64,000 nucleotides of DNA from Geothrix limicola (lineage in GTDB: Bacteria; Acidobacteriota; Holophagae; Holophagales; Holophagaceae): assembly GCF_030268085.1 (NCBI RefSeq), contig NZ_BSDE01000002.1:372001-436000 (forward strand), in the 5' to 3' direction. Position numbers and translations under genes: made by a program. Each line of letters opens with the position of its first letter. Within the stretch, counting starts at the first letter, position 1. The notes beneath the pieces are model-generated. The model did no database searches. It had not been told where the DNA came from and saw only the letters and a program-made list of their open reading frames with translations. Of this stretch, positions 19,003 to 27,655 are shown piece by piece.

Positions 19003-20351
19003 CGCTGAAGGTCCTCAAATTCGGCGGCAGCTCCGTGGGCAGCGCCGAAGCGCTGCGACGCGCCGCGGGCATCGTGCGCGATGAACTGCCGAAGGGCGGT
19101 CTCGTCGTGGTCTCGGCCCTGAAGGGCACCACGGATCAGATCATCGACGCCTGCTCGGCGGCGGGCCGCGGCGACCTGCCCCAGGCTCATTCGGGGCTGG
19201 CCGCCCTCCACGCGCGCCACCTCGCCGTGGCCCAGGAACTGGGCCTGACCGAAGCCGTGCTGCCCGCCTGGGAGCCCCTCTTCACGCGCCTGGATCAGCT
19301 GCTCACGGGCATGGCCATGCTGGGCGAGGCCACGCCCCGCGCCCGCGACGCGGCCCTGGCCGTGGGCGAGACGCTGTCGGCGAACCTGGCGGCCCTCTGC
19401 TTCAAGGGGACCTTCCGCGATGTGCGCGAGGTGATGAAGACCGACGCCCGCTTCGGCAAGGCGCGGCCCCTGCTCGACGAGCTGCGCGGCGCCGCGGCGC
19501 CCTGGCGGGAGGCCCTCGAAGGCGGCGCCCTGTGGGTGACCCAGGGCTTCCTGGGCTCTTCGCCCGAGGGCATCACGACCACGTTGGGACGTGGCGGCTC
19601 GGATACCAGCGCAACGCTGCTGGGCGAGGCGCTGGGGGCCGGAGAGGTGCAGATCTGGACCGACGTGGATGGCGTCCTCAGCGCCGACCCCAGTCTCGTA
19701 CAGGAGGCCCGACCCATCCCCCAGATGAGCCTGGGCGAGGCCGAGGCCCTCAGCGCCTTCGGCGCCAAGGTGCTGCACGCCGATTCGCTGGCCCCCGGCG
19801 GCCGCGCGGGCTTCCGCCTGGTGGTGGCCAACACGCTGCGGCCCGGCGCCTCGCGCACGGAGATCCTGCCCGAACCGCCCTCTCGCACGGCGGGCGCGGT
19901 CACGTCGGTCGCCTACAAGGAGGGCATCAGCCTCCTGCGCTTCCCCGCCTCGGCGGGCCTGGAGCCGCCCCTGGAGGCGGCGCGCAGCCTCGAGGAAGCC
20001 GGGGCCCTGCGCTTTGGCCTCATCTCCAGCCCCGCGGGCACCCTGCTGGCCGTGCGCTCCGAAACCCACGCCGCCGCCGAAGTACTCGGCACCCTCGCCT
20101 CGTCCGGAGCCGCCTCGGGCCTCAGCTGCGAATCCGGATGGGCCGTGGTGGCCCTGGTGGGCGAAGGCCTGCGCGCCGATCCCGTGGCCGCCCTGCGCCA
20201 CCTCGCGGCCCTGGGCCAGGAGCCCGTGGGCGGACTGCTCACGGGAAGCAGCACGGTATCGATCGCCTTCCTCGTCCCCGAATCCCGCCTGGGCGACCTC
20301 ATCCCCCGTCTTCACGACCGCTGTGTGCTTGAAGCACAGGAGATCTCATGA
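18999..20351 (+). CDS. lysC: aspartate kinase
   Basis: This 450-residue kinase begins with [11 protein letters not shown] and contains [20 protein letters not shown] and [12 protein letters not shown], the aspartokinase substrate and ATP motifs. The C-terminal 150 residues are ACT regulatory repeats. There is no homoserine dehydrogenase fused to it. Placed in the met operon under SAM control, it would feed aspartyl phosphate towards homoserine. It overlaps both neighbours by ATGA. Confidence 0.94.
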   Translation: MTLKVLKFGGSSVGSAEALRRAAGIVRDELPKGGLVVVSALKGTTDQIIDACSAAGRGDLPQAHSGLAALHARHLAVAQELGLTEAVLPAWEPLFTRLDQLLTGMAMLGEATPRARDAALAVGETLSANLAALCFKGTFRDVREVMKTDARFGKARPLLDELRGAAAPWREALEGGALWVTQGFLGSSPEGITTTLGRGGSDTSATLLGEALGAGEVQIWTDVDGVLSADPSLVQEARPIPQMSLGEAEALSAFGAKVLHADSLAPGGRAGFRLVVANTLRPGASRTEILPEPPSRTAGAVTSVAYKEGISLLRFPASAGLEPPLEAARSLEEAGALRFGLISSPAGTLLAVRSETHAAAEVLGTLASSGAASGLSCESGWAVVALVGEGLRADPVAALRHLAALGQEPVGGLLTGSSTVSIAFLVPESRLGDLIPRLHDRCVLEAQEIS

Positions 20352-21112
20352 CTCTCGACCTCGCCAACCTCCGCACCCTCGTCACCGGAGGCAGCCGCGG
20401 CATCGGCGCCGCCACCGTGCGCCTGCTCGCCCGGCACGGCGCCAAGGTGGCCTTCACCTACCTCAAGCGCGAAGACGAGGCCCTGGCCCTGCAGTCCGAA
20501 CTGGCCGCCGCGGGGCACACCGTCCTCGCCATCCGCGCGGACCAGCGCCGCCGCGAGGATGCCCAGGTGGCCGTCGCCGCCGTGGAAGCGGCCTGGGGCG
20601 GGCTGGACGCCTTCGTGGGCAATGCCGGCATCTGGGCCGCCACGCCGGCTGAACTCGAGGATGAAACGGTGCTGCTGGACATCCTGGAGACCAACGTGAC
20701 GGGCCTCTTCCGCTGGCACGCCGAGGTCATCCCCGCCCTCAAGCGGGCCGGAGGCGGCCACCTGGTGCTGCTCTCCAGCACCGCCGGCCAGCGCGGCGAA
20801 TCGGGCCATGGAGCCTACGCCGCCAGCAAGGGCGCGGTCATCTCGCTGGTGAAATCCCTGGCGCCGGAACTGGGCCCCGCGGGCATCCGCGTGAACGCCG
20901 TGGCGCCGGGCTGGGTGGACACGGATCTGAGCGCCCCGGCCCTGCGCGGCGACCCGGCCCAGCGGGCCCGCATCGCGGCGATCTTCCCCCTGGGCCGCAT
21001 TCCCGAGGCCGAGGATCTGGCCGGCCCCGTGGCCTTCCTCCTCAGCCCCTGGGCCTCCGCCATCACGGGCGAGGTACTCAACGTGAACGGCGGGACGGTG
21101 CTCTGCGGCTGA
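20348..21112 (+). CDS. SDR-family oxidoreductase
   Basis: This 254-residue protein is a classical short-chain dehydrogenase: TGGSRGIG cofactor loop near residue 13, GNAG, catalytic Ser in LLSSTAG and Y-x3-K in YAASKGA, and a C-terminal GEVLNVNGG. It resembles FabG-like 3-oxoacyl reductases, but its substrate is unknown. Translational coupling to lysC places it under the SAM riboswitch. No methionine or homoserine step is known for this family, so its role there is unclear. Confidence 0.85.
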   Translation: MTLDLANLRTLVTGGSRGIGAATVRLLARHGAKVAFTYLKREDEALALQSELAAAGHTVLAIRADQRRREDAQVAVAAVEAAWGGLDAFVGNAGIWAATPAELEDETVLLDILETNVTGLFRWHAEVIPALKRAGGGHLVLLSSTAGQRGESGHGAYAASKGAVISLVKSLAPELGPAGIRVNAVAPGWVDTDLSAPALRGDPAQRARIAAIFPLGRIPEAEDLAGPVAFLLSPWASAITGEVLNVNGGTVLCG

Positions 21113-21118
21113 ACCCTC

Positions 21119-21802
21119 TTATTTCGCTCCACCCGCCTGGCCGCACCAGGCGCAGTAGGACCAGGCGGCCTGGAAGGTCTCCCCGCACTTGGCGCAGGGC
21201 CTCGGCTTGACGCAGGAGGCGAGGGGGGTCTTCCAGGTCATGGTCATGCCCGAGAATTCATCCACCTTGCCCACCTTCAACGTGAGCGACCCTTTCCGCA
21301 GGGGCGAGGCGAAGACACGCTTGTCCGCGCCAGTCCGGCCCGGGAAGACGAGCAGCCGGAAATCCTCGTTGCCCCGGGAGGCGAAGCTCTGGCGCACGAG
21401 GTTGAGCAGGTTCTCGACCTTGGGAGGCAGGTCCGACAGGGGCTTCACCGCGCGGCCCGCCTCATCCACCAGGCTGGTGCTGGCGCGCAGCTGAGCCGTG
21501 CTGAGGCTTCTGGGACCATCCTCGCCCTTGGTCTTGGCCTGCACCATGAAGACCGAGTAGTCCTGCAGGAAGTCCAGGTCCTTCGCGAGGCTGCCGGAAT
21601 CGAGGCCCGGCGACTGGGCCATGCCCGCCGCCAGGAAGAATTCCTGAGGCAGCCACATGGCCATGCCCTCCTTGTCCTTGCCGATATCCGTGCGCATGAC
21701 CTCGAGGACCATGTCGTTCACGTTGACGGGGCCCGAGGTCTGGGCGCTCAGGACCGGCGACAGGCCGATCAGCAGGGTTGCGACGAGCAGGAGGGAGCGC
21801 AT
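21119..21802 (-). CDS. secreted protein with C-terminal zinc ribbon, function unknown
   Basis: This 227-residue protein starts MRSLLLVATLL, a clear Sec signal peptide with cleavage near LSAQ. The start at 21802 is chosen for that signal; the longer frame adds an unrelated N-terminus. The middle is soluble and unrecognised. The last 25 residues contain C-x2-C-x10-C-x2-C, a zinc-ribbon arrangement that is unusual on an exported protein. It converges on the SDR gene with six bases between stops and is apparently monocistronic. Confidence 0.72.
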   Translation of the reverse strand: MRSLLLVATLLIGLSPVLSAQTSGPVNVNDMVLEVMRTDIGKDKEGMAMWLPQEFFLAAGMAQSPGLDSGSLAKDLDFLQDYSVFMVQAKTKGEDGPRSLSTAQLRASTSLVDEAGRAVKPLSDLPPKVENLLNLVRQSFASRGNEDFRLLVFPGRTGADKRVFASPLRKGSLTLKVGKVDEFSGMTMTWKTPLASCVKPRPCAKCGETFQAAWSYCAWCGQAGGAK

Positions 21803-21877
21803 GGGAACCTCGGGGGAGGTCCCATGTGTATCACGGCAGGGCCCTTCTGCCATCCTTGGCCACGGCCCGGCGTCCGC

Positions 21878-22108
21878 TCAGCTCTGGCGCAGCAGCCACG
21901 CCGTCAGGCGCGAATGGAAGCCCTGGGGATCCTCCAGATCCGATGGCCTGAGCCGGGCCGGATGGGAGGGATCTCCCACCACCAGCGGGGTCGCCTCCAG
22001 CATGTTGGGCAGACGCTGGCCGCCCGGAAGGGACCAGAGGGCCCCTCGGGTTTCGGCTTCCCTCGGCTCGGTGGCCTGGCGCCGTTCACCCTTTGTCTCG
22101 CAGTTCAT
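21878..22108 (-). CDS. small hypothetical protein
   Basis: This 76-residue frame has a purine-rich ribosome site (GGGAGAAGG) just before its ATG. The first third is charged; the rest (LPNMLEATPLVVGDP onward, ending LTAWLLRQS) has the residue mix of a real protein. I recognise no family. It is divergent from the next plus-strand gene and upstream of the zinc-ribbon gene on the same strand. Confidence 0.45.
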   Translation of the reverse strand: MNCETKGERRQATEPREAETRGALWSLPGGQRLPNMLEATPLVVGDPSHPARLRPSDLEDPQGFHSRLTAWLLRQS

Positions 22109-22373
22109 CTGCCTTCTCCCGTGGATTTAAAAGATAGGCATCCCCACCTGCCGCGCCACCTGGACCCGGCCGCCCCGGGGAGACACCGGGGTTCGGAGCC
22201 CATCCCCACCGGGGCGTTGAAACCCGATGCCATGACGATGAGTCCACGCATCAATGCCGGTAGAGACTCGACATGAATATGAATTTTACGACCCTTCAAC
22301 CCTGACGCGGGGCCGGGTGCGGACGTACCTTTGGGCCAGCGCGGATGCATCCCCGCGAGAACAGGGGACTGCC

Positions 22374-22931
22374 ATGAAATCCCTCAACGAAATCCCAACC
22401 CCCAACCTGGTGTGGCGGAGAAGCACCTCCACCCCCCCGGACTTCGAGCTGCTCGGAAACGCCGGGGCCTACGCCACCCTCACCTTCCTGGAGGAGACCG
22501 GCATCCTGGCCAAGGTCCGCACCTCCGAAGGCAGCTGGACCCTCAAGCACCTCGGCGTCCTGGCTCCGGTCGTAACCCTGCGGGCCGAAGGGGAGAAGAC
22601 GAACCTGGCCACCTTCCACCCCCACGCCCTGCGGCACGGCAAGCTCCAGTTCGAGGACGGCGCGGTCTTCGATTGGACCTGGAACCATGGCTCGGAAACC
22701 GGCGGCACCTTCATGGATCCCGGAGGCACGCCCCTGGTCCGCCTGCACGCCCACCCCGGCAAGGATCTCAACACCGCGCCCGGACTCGAGGAGTGCGACG
22801 TGGATCTGAACCTGGGTTCCTTCGCGCGGCGGCGCCATGCCCTGCTGGCGGCCTTCGGCTGGTACCTGATCCTCTTCGACCACCTGAAGGAGCGGGATGC
22901 CGTGGCCGCGGAGACGGCACTGAGGCTCTGA
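22374..22931 (+). CDS. hypothetical cytosolic protein
   Basis: I do not recognise this 185-residue protein. The ATG at 22374 has an AGGGGA upstream and begins the compositionally normal part of a longer frame. It has alternating beta-strand character with several short W/F/H-rich segments (WTLKHLG, FDWTWNHG), reminiscent of single-domain beta-barrel folds, and ends in a helix (FGWYLILFDHLKERD). There is no signal peptide. The 265 bases upstream contain several G/C-rich inverted segments but no element I can name. Confidence 0.7.
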   Translation: MKSLNEIPTPNLVWRRSTSTPPDFELLGNAGAYATLTFLEETGILAKVRTSEGSWTLKHLGVLAPVVTLRAEGEKTNLATFHPHALRHGKLQFEDGAVFDWTWNHGSETGGTFMDPGGTPLVRLHAHPGKDLNTAPGLEECDVDLNLGSFARRRHALLAAFGWYLILFDHLKERDAVAAETALRL

Positions 22932-23020
22932 TCCTTCCCAGGCACTTGTGATTTAGGCCCGGTTCCTCCTTCCCGGCAGGGCAGGTTCTGCTCCACCCTG
23001 GAGGTTTCCGAGGTTCATCC

Positions 23021-25078
23021 ATGCGCCCCCACCTGACCCCCCTGGCCCTGTGTCTGACCCTTCCCGCGCTGGTGGCAGCCACGCCCAAACAGGGGGCCCC
23101 CCAGGTCCGCGGCCTCGATCTGGCGGGCATGGACCGGACCGTGGCGCCCGGCGACGACTTCTTCGGCTACACCAACGGGACCTGGGTGAAGCACACCGAG
23201 ATCCCCGCCGACCTGGGCGGTTTCGGCGCCGGAAACATGGTGATGGACCTCACGGACAAGCGCACGGCGGAGCTGATCCGGGCCGCCGCCGCTTCGAAGG
23301 CCCCCGCGGGTTCGGACCTGCGCAAGATCGGTGACTACTTCACCAGTTTCATGGATGAGAAGGCCATCGAGGCCAAGGGCATGGGCCCCCTCCAACCCGC
23401 CCTCAAGGCCATCGGGGCCATCCAGGACCGCAAGGACCTGGCCCGCTACCTCGGCACCACGCTGCAGGCCGACGTGGATGTGCTGAACGCCACCAACTAT
23501 TACACCGCCAACATCTTCGGTCTCTGGGTGGCCCAGGATCTGGACGAGCCCACCCGCTATGCGCCCTTCCTCCTGCAGGGCGGCCTGGGCCTGCCCGAGC
23601 GCAGCTACTACCTGGATCCCTCCGAGGGCATGGCCCGCATCCGCACGGCCTACCAGGCCCACTTGGCGGCCATGCTCAAGCTGGCGGGCCTGGATGACTC
23701 CGAAAAGCGCGCCGTAGCCGTGATGGACCTGGAGACCCGCATGGCCAAGGTCCACGCCGGCCGCGAGGAATCAGGCGACGTGCTGAAGGGCAACAACCAC
23801 TGGAGCCGCGCTGAGTTCGCCACGAAGGCCCCGGGCCTCGACTGGGAGACCTTCTTCACCGCCGCCGAGCTCAAGCAGCCCCAGACCTTCGTCGTCTGGC
23901 AGCCCGCGGCCTTCACGGGCCTCTCGGCCCTCACCGCCGAGGTGCCCCTCGCCACCTGGAAGGATTACCTCGTCTTCCACGCCATCCAGCGCCGGGCCCG
24001 CGTGCTGCCCAAGGCCGTGGGGGACCAGTCCTTCGCCTTCTACGGCAAGGTGCTGAGCGGCACCTCCCAGCCCCGCGAGCGCTGGAAGACCGCCGTGGCC
24101 TTCACCAACCAGGCCCTCGGCGAGGTGGTGGGCAAGGCCTACGTCGCCAAGTATTTCTCCCCTTCGGAAAAGGCCCGCGCCCAGAAGATGGTGGCCAACC
24201 TCCTGGCCGCTTTCCGGAAGCGCATCGAACACCTGGATTGGATGTCCCCCGCAACCAAGGAGAAGGCCCTGGCCAAGCTGGCCACCCTCAAGGTCGGCGT
24301 GGGCTACCCCGACCGCTGGCGGGACTACAGCGGCCTGAGCGTGGTGGCGGGTGATGCCTACGGCAACGCCGAGCGCGCCGACCGCTTCGAGTACCTGCGC
24401 AACGTGAAGAAGCTAGGCCAGCCCATCGACCGCACGGAATGGGTGATGACGCCCCAGACCGTCAACGCCGTAAACCTGCCCGTCATGAACGCCCTCAACT
24501 TCCCGGCGGCCATCCTGCAGCCCCCCTACTTCGATCCGAAGCGTCCCATGGTCATGGACTACGGCTCCATCGGCGCCGTCATCGGCCACGAGATCAGCCA
24601 CAGCTTCGACGATTCGGGCTCCCTCTTCGACGCCACCGGCAAGCTGAACAACTGGTGGACGCCCGAGGACCTGAAGCACTTCCAGGCCTCGGCCGACCAG
24701 CTCGTGAAGCAGTTCGACGCCTACGAGCCCTTCCCGGGCCTGCACATCAACGGCCGCCAGACCCTGGGCGAGAACATCGCCGATGTGGCCGGCCTCGCTG
24801 CCGCCTACGATGCCTACCGCATCTCCCTGGGCGGCAAGCCGGCGCCGATGGTCGCGGGCTTCACGGGCGATCAGCAGTTCTTCATCAGCTTCGGCCAGAG
24901 TTGGCGCCAGAAGACCCGCGAACCCCAGCTCCGCCAGCGCATCCTCACCGACGGCCACGCGCCCGCCGAATTCCGCCCCTCCACCGTGCGCAACCTCGAC
25001 GCCTGGTACGCCGCCTTCTCGGTGAAGCCCGGCCAGAAGCTGTACCTGGCGCCCGCGGACCGCGTGAAGGTCTGGTAG
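23021..25078 (+). CDS. M13-family (neprilysin/PepO-like) zinc metallopeptidase
   Basis: This 685-residue exported peptidase has a signal peptide ending near VAA (residue 20). The zinc site HEISH is at 523-527 and the third ligand lies in GENIADVAG downstream, as in gluzincins of family M13. VMNALNFPA corresponds to the substrate-binding NA-x-Y/F motif, and an M13 N-terminal domain (DDFFGYTNGTW) is present. It would act in the periplasm or outside on short peptides. It appears monocistronic and is followed by a strong hairpin. Confidence 0.94.
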   Translation: MRPHLTPLALCLTLPALVAATPKQGAPQVRGLDLAGMDRTVAPGDDFFGYTNGTWVKHTEIPADLGGFGAGNMVMDLTDKRTAELIRAAAASKAPAGSDLRKIGDYFTSFMDEKAIEAKGMGPLQPALKAIGAIQDRKDLARYLGTTLQADVDVLNATNYYTANIFGLWVAQDLDEPTRYAPFLLQGGLGLPERSYYLDPSEGMARIRTAYQAHLAAMLKLAGLDDSEKRAVAVMDLETRMAKVHAGREESGDVLKGNNHWSRAEFATKAPGLDWETFFTAAELKQPQTFVVWQPAAFTGLSALTAEVPLATWKDYLVFHAIQRRARVLPKAVGDQSFAFYGKVLSGTSQPRERWKTAVAFTNQALGEVVGKAYVAKYFSPSEKARAQKMVANLLAAFRKRIEHLDWMSPATKEKALAKLATLKVGVGYPDRWRDYSGLSVVAGDAYGNAERADRFEYLRNVKKLGQPIDRTEWVMTPQTVNAVNLPVMNALNFPAAILQPPYFDPKRPMVMDYGSIGAVIGHEISHSFDDSGSLFDATGKLNNWWTPEDLKHFQASADQLVKQFDAYEPFPGLHINGRQTLGENIADVAGLAAAYDAYRISLGGKPAPMVAGFTGDQQFFISFGQSWRQKTREPQLRQRILTDGHAPAEFRPSTVRNLDAWYAAFSVKPGQKLYLAPADRVKVW

Positions 25079-25110
25079 GCCCGGACACCTAGTCCCAAAT
25101 CTCTAGACAT

Positions 25111-25155
25111 AAGCGGCTCCGGCCCGGTGCTTTCACCGGTCCGGGGCCGCTTCTC
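25111..25155 (+). terminator. probable intrinsic terminator after the M13 peptidase gene
   Basis: AAGCGGCTCCGGCCCGGTG pairs with CACCGGTCCGGGGCCGCTT around a CTTT loop, with one mismatch and one G-U pair in 19 positions. The T tract after it is short, so termination strength is uncertain, but the position just after a stop and before the next operon fits. Confidence 0.7.
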
Positions 25156-25262
25156 GATTCCCGATCTTGCAGTGTTTTTACCAGACCCTACATTTCATCA
25201 ATGCGGCCTTGCCCGGCGCCTGCGGCCATCGGCCAGGTCAGCTGAATCCAGCAGGAGCCTCC

Positions 25263-25775
25263 ATGACCCTGCGCATGCTCCTTCCCCTCGTCCTTGCCTC
25301 CGGCCCCGCACTTCCGGCCCAGGACCGGGCTCCGGCACCCCCGCCCCTGACGGAGTTCCAGAAATCGACCCTCCACAAGGAAGTCGCCCAGGTCGTGCTG
25401 GCCTGGATCCAGGCCCAGGAACGCGCCGACGCCCGGGCGGTCCTCGCCTACTACGCGGCCCTTCCGGAATTCCCGCTGATGTACGCGGATTCGGAAGGCC
25501 GGCTGATGGATTTCGAAGCGTTCCAGAAGCGCCTTCACGACAGCTACGAAGGCGCGGCACCCTGCACGATCACGCCCCGCAAGGAGATGCTCGCGGTGCT
25601 GGACGCGGAGACGGTGCTCTGGTCCTTCCAGGGCGCCTGGCGGGGCACCCTGAGGCTTGAGCCTCCGCTCCAGATGGAAGCCTGCGCCATGAGCCTGCTG
25701 ATCAAGCGGGTGGCCGGGGAATGGAAGATCGTCTACCAGCACGAATCCCATCCCACCTCCCCGAAGGTGCCCTGA
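25263..25775 (+). CDS. exported NTF2/SnoaL-like protein 1
   Basis: This 170-residue protein has a signal peptide (MTLRMLLPLVLASG, cleavage near LPAQ) and a single NTF2-like alpha+beta cone domain, with the pattern of a helix, FxxRLHDSYEGA, and WKIVYQHESH at the end. No catalytic residues are evident; such domains often bind small ligands. It is a diverged tandem copy of the next gene: both end in WK-(I/F)-x-Y-x-HES. The start at 25263 is chosen for its signal peptide. Confidence 0.75.
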   Translation: MTLRMLLPLVLASGPALPAQDRAPAPPPLTEFQKSTLHKEVAQVVLAWIQAQERADARAVLAYYAALPEFPLMYADSEGRLMDFEAFQKRLHDSYEGAAPCTITPRKEMLAVLDAETVLWSFQGAWRGTLRLEPPLQMEACAMSLLIKRVAGEWKIVYQHESHPTSPKVP

Positions 25776-25806
25776 AGGCCGAACACCTCTTTCGAAAGGA
25801 GCTCCC

Positions 25807-26331
25807 ATGAAGATCCTTCGAACCCTCGCCCAAGCCGGCCTCCTGGCGGTGGCCCTCGCCGCCCCGGCCCAACCGCAGGAAACCCTCTCGGAAGCCCAGC
25901 AGGCCCAGATCCGCGCCGAAGTCCTGCAGGCCGTCAAACCGCTCCTCGCGGCCGTGGAGCGCCTGGATATCCAGGCCATGCGGACCCTCTCCCACAAGAG
26001 CCCGGAGTTCAGCTTCGTCATGCCCGATGGCACCTCGTATGGATTCGAAGAGGTGCTCGCCACGGCCAAGGAGCTGTTCGCCAACCTCTCGGGCCAGAAG
26101 ATGATCACCCAGAAGGAGCGGGTGCTGGTGCTGGCCCCGGACGCGGCGCTGTACCTCTGGCAGGGCCGGAACGACGTGATGCAGAAGGATGGCGTGCTCC
26201 TCCGCTCCGATCCCTACTGCTGCACGTACCTGTACCGGAAGGTGGATGGTCAGTGGAAGTTCGCCTACGGACATGAATCCGGACTGCCCTCCCAGCCCGT
26301 TCGCGTCGAGGAAAGCGAGAAGGGCCGCTAA
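25807..26331 (+). CDS. exported NTF2/SnoaL-like protein 2
   Basis: This 174-residue protein is the paralogue of the previous gene, 31 bases downstream. It has a signal peptide (cleavage near APAQ), AVERLDIQAMRTLSH, a Tyr/Phe-rich pocket region (FSFVMPDGTSYGF), a CC pair at YCCTYLYRK, and WKFAYGHES. Periplasmic ligand binding is a guess from fold; no substrate is suggested by context. Confidence 0.75.
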   Translation: MKILRTLAQAGLLAVALAAPAQPQETLSEAQQAQIRAEVLQAVKPLLAAVERLDIQAMRTLSHKSPEFSFVMPDGTSYGFEEVLATAKELFANLSGQKMITQKERVLVLAPDAALYLWQGRNDVMQKDGVLLRSDPYCCTYLYRKVDGQWKFAYGHESGLPSQPVRVEESEKGR

Positions 26332-26451
26332 TCGGAACAGGCCTGCGCGAACCGGGTGAAGGCCTATGTTTGAATCAGGCCGCCCCGCGAAGGCCGGGGC
26401 CCGAACCTCCGGTCTCGTCAGGTGCCGCTTGATCCTCAGGCCGGAGGGGTC

Positions 26452-26997
26452 ATGTCCAGCCGCCCCGCGCCCTTCATCCTGCTTCTCGCCCTGGGCCTCG
26501 GCCTGAATCACGGTCTCGACGCCCAGGAGGCCCCGCGGGCCCAAGCGCCCCTGCAGGGAAAATTGGGGCTTGGCACCCTGCCCCGCCCCTCCCTGAACGG
26601 CTTCCAGACCGTCCTGCTACGGAAGGAATCCCACCTTGGCTCGCCCCTGGATCCGGGCTTCCGACTGAGCCCCCGGGGCTGGCAGGAGCTGTCCTTGAAG
26701 ACGCGGCCCCCGCTGAAGCTTCCGGCCCGGAAAGGGCCCGGTGAAGCCACCGTCGAAGTGTGGGATCGCCCCCTGCCGGAGCTTCCGAAGGAACAGGCCT
26801 TCCTCTCGAACCTCGACCGCATGAAGCGGCGGCTCACCCTGGCCCTGCAGGCTCCGCCGCCCCGGCACGGCGACCTGGATCTCGCCCACCTGATGCTTGC
26901 CGACCCGGCCCAGCCCCACACGCTGGAGCTCGCCAAGGTGCGCTCGGTGCACCTGCGGTTCAACCGGCTGCCGCCCAACCGCAGCCTGCCGAGGTAG
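26452..26997 (+). CDS. exported protein of the RFNRLPP family, member 1
   Basis: This 181-residue protein has a signal peptide (cleavage near LDAQ). The ATG at 26452 follows GGAGGGG. The mature part has no domain I know. It shares a layout with the gene at 34,159: a central ATVEVWD, then a segment P-P-x2-H-x3-(D/E)-L, a DP pair, L-x-K-V-(R/K)-S and a C-terminal RFNRLPP. The two are paralogues 7 kb apart. Confidence 0.72.
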   Translation: MSSRPAPFILLLALGLGLNHGLDAQEAPRAQAPLQGKLGLGTLPRPSLNGFQTVLLRKESHLGSPLDPGFRLSPRGWQELSLKTRPPLKLPARKGPGEATVEVWDRPLPELPKEQAFLSNLDRMKRRLTLALQAPPPRHGDLDLAHLMLADPAQPHTLELAKVRSVHLRFNRLPPNRSLPR

Positions 26998-27064
26998 CTG
27001 AGGACGGGCGTGGAGGCCTCGGGAAAGGCGCGGTAGGCTCAAGGTCTCGCCGATGGAGCCGCCC

Positions 27065-27655
27065 ATGTCCCTGCTTGATGCCTCCCGCAGCATCCTCGTG
27101 CTGATCGATTTCCAGGGGAAGCTTGTTCACATGGTGCACCGCCCCGGCATGGTGCTGGAATCCGCCCGCCGCCTGATGCGCCTGGCGGATTTGTTCGAGG
27201 TGCCCGTGGTCCTCACGGAGCAGTATCCCAAGGGCCTCGGCCCCACGGAGGAAAGCCTGCGCAAGGTCTACGACAGCCTCTCCACGCCCACCTTCTTCCA
27301 GGAGAAGACCGCCTTTGGATGCTGCGGTGACGCGGGTTTCGAAAACCTGCTGCAGCAGGCCCGTCCGGGGCTGGCGCCCGCCAAGCGCCAGATTGTCATC
27401 GCCGGCATCGAAGCCCACGTCTGCGTCATGCAGACCGTGCTGGAACTCCTGGCCTCGGGCCACGAGGTGCACCTCTGCTGGGACGCCATCAGCGGCCGCG
27501 GCGAGGAATACCGCAAATACGCGCTGAAGCGCATGGCCGCCGCCGGCGCCTCGCTCACCAACCACGAGTCCGTGGCCTTCGAATGGGCGCGGGACAAGGA
27601 TCACCCCCAGTTCAAGGCGCTCTCGGCGCTCATGAAGGAGGGGCAGCCCCAGTGA
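27065..27655 (+). CDS. isochorismatase-family hydrolase (YcaC-like)
   Basis: This 196-residue protein has the isochorismatase-like triad: Asp in LVLIDFQGKL, a Lys in FFQEKTAFGC, and Cys in AGIEAHVCVMQT, preceded by the family cis-peptide region. Family members hydrolyse amides or isochorismate; the substrate here is unknown. The ATG at 27065 is preferred over 27053 because GGAG lies six bases before it. Its stop overlaps the next gene start (GTGA). Confidence 0.88.
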   Translation: MSLLDASRSILVLIDFQGKLVHMVHRPGMVLESARRLMRLADLFEVPVVLTEQYPKGLGPTEESLRKVYDSLSTPTFFQEKTAFGCCGDAGFENLLQQARPGLAPAKRQIVIAGIEAHVCVMQTVLELLASGHEVHLCWDAISGRGEEYRKYALKRMAAAGASLTNHESVAFEWARDKDHPQFKALSALMKEGQPQ

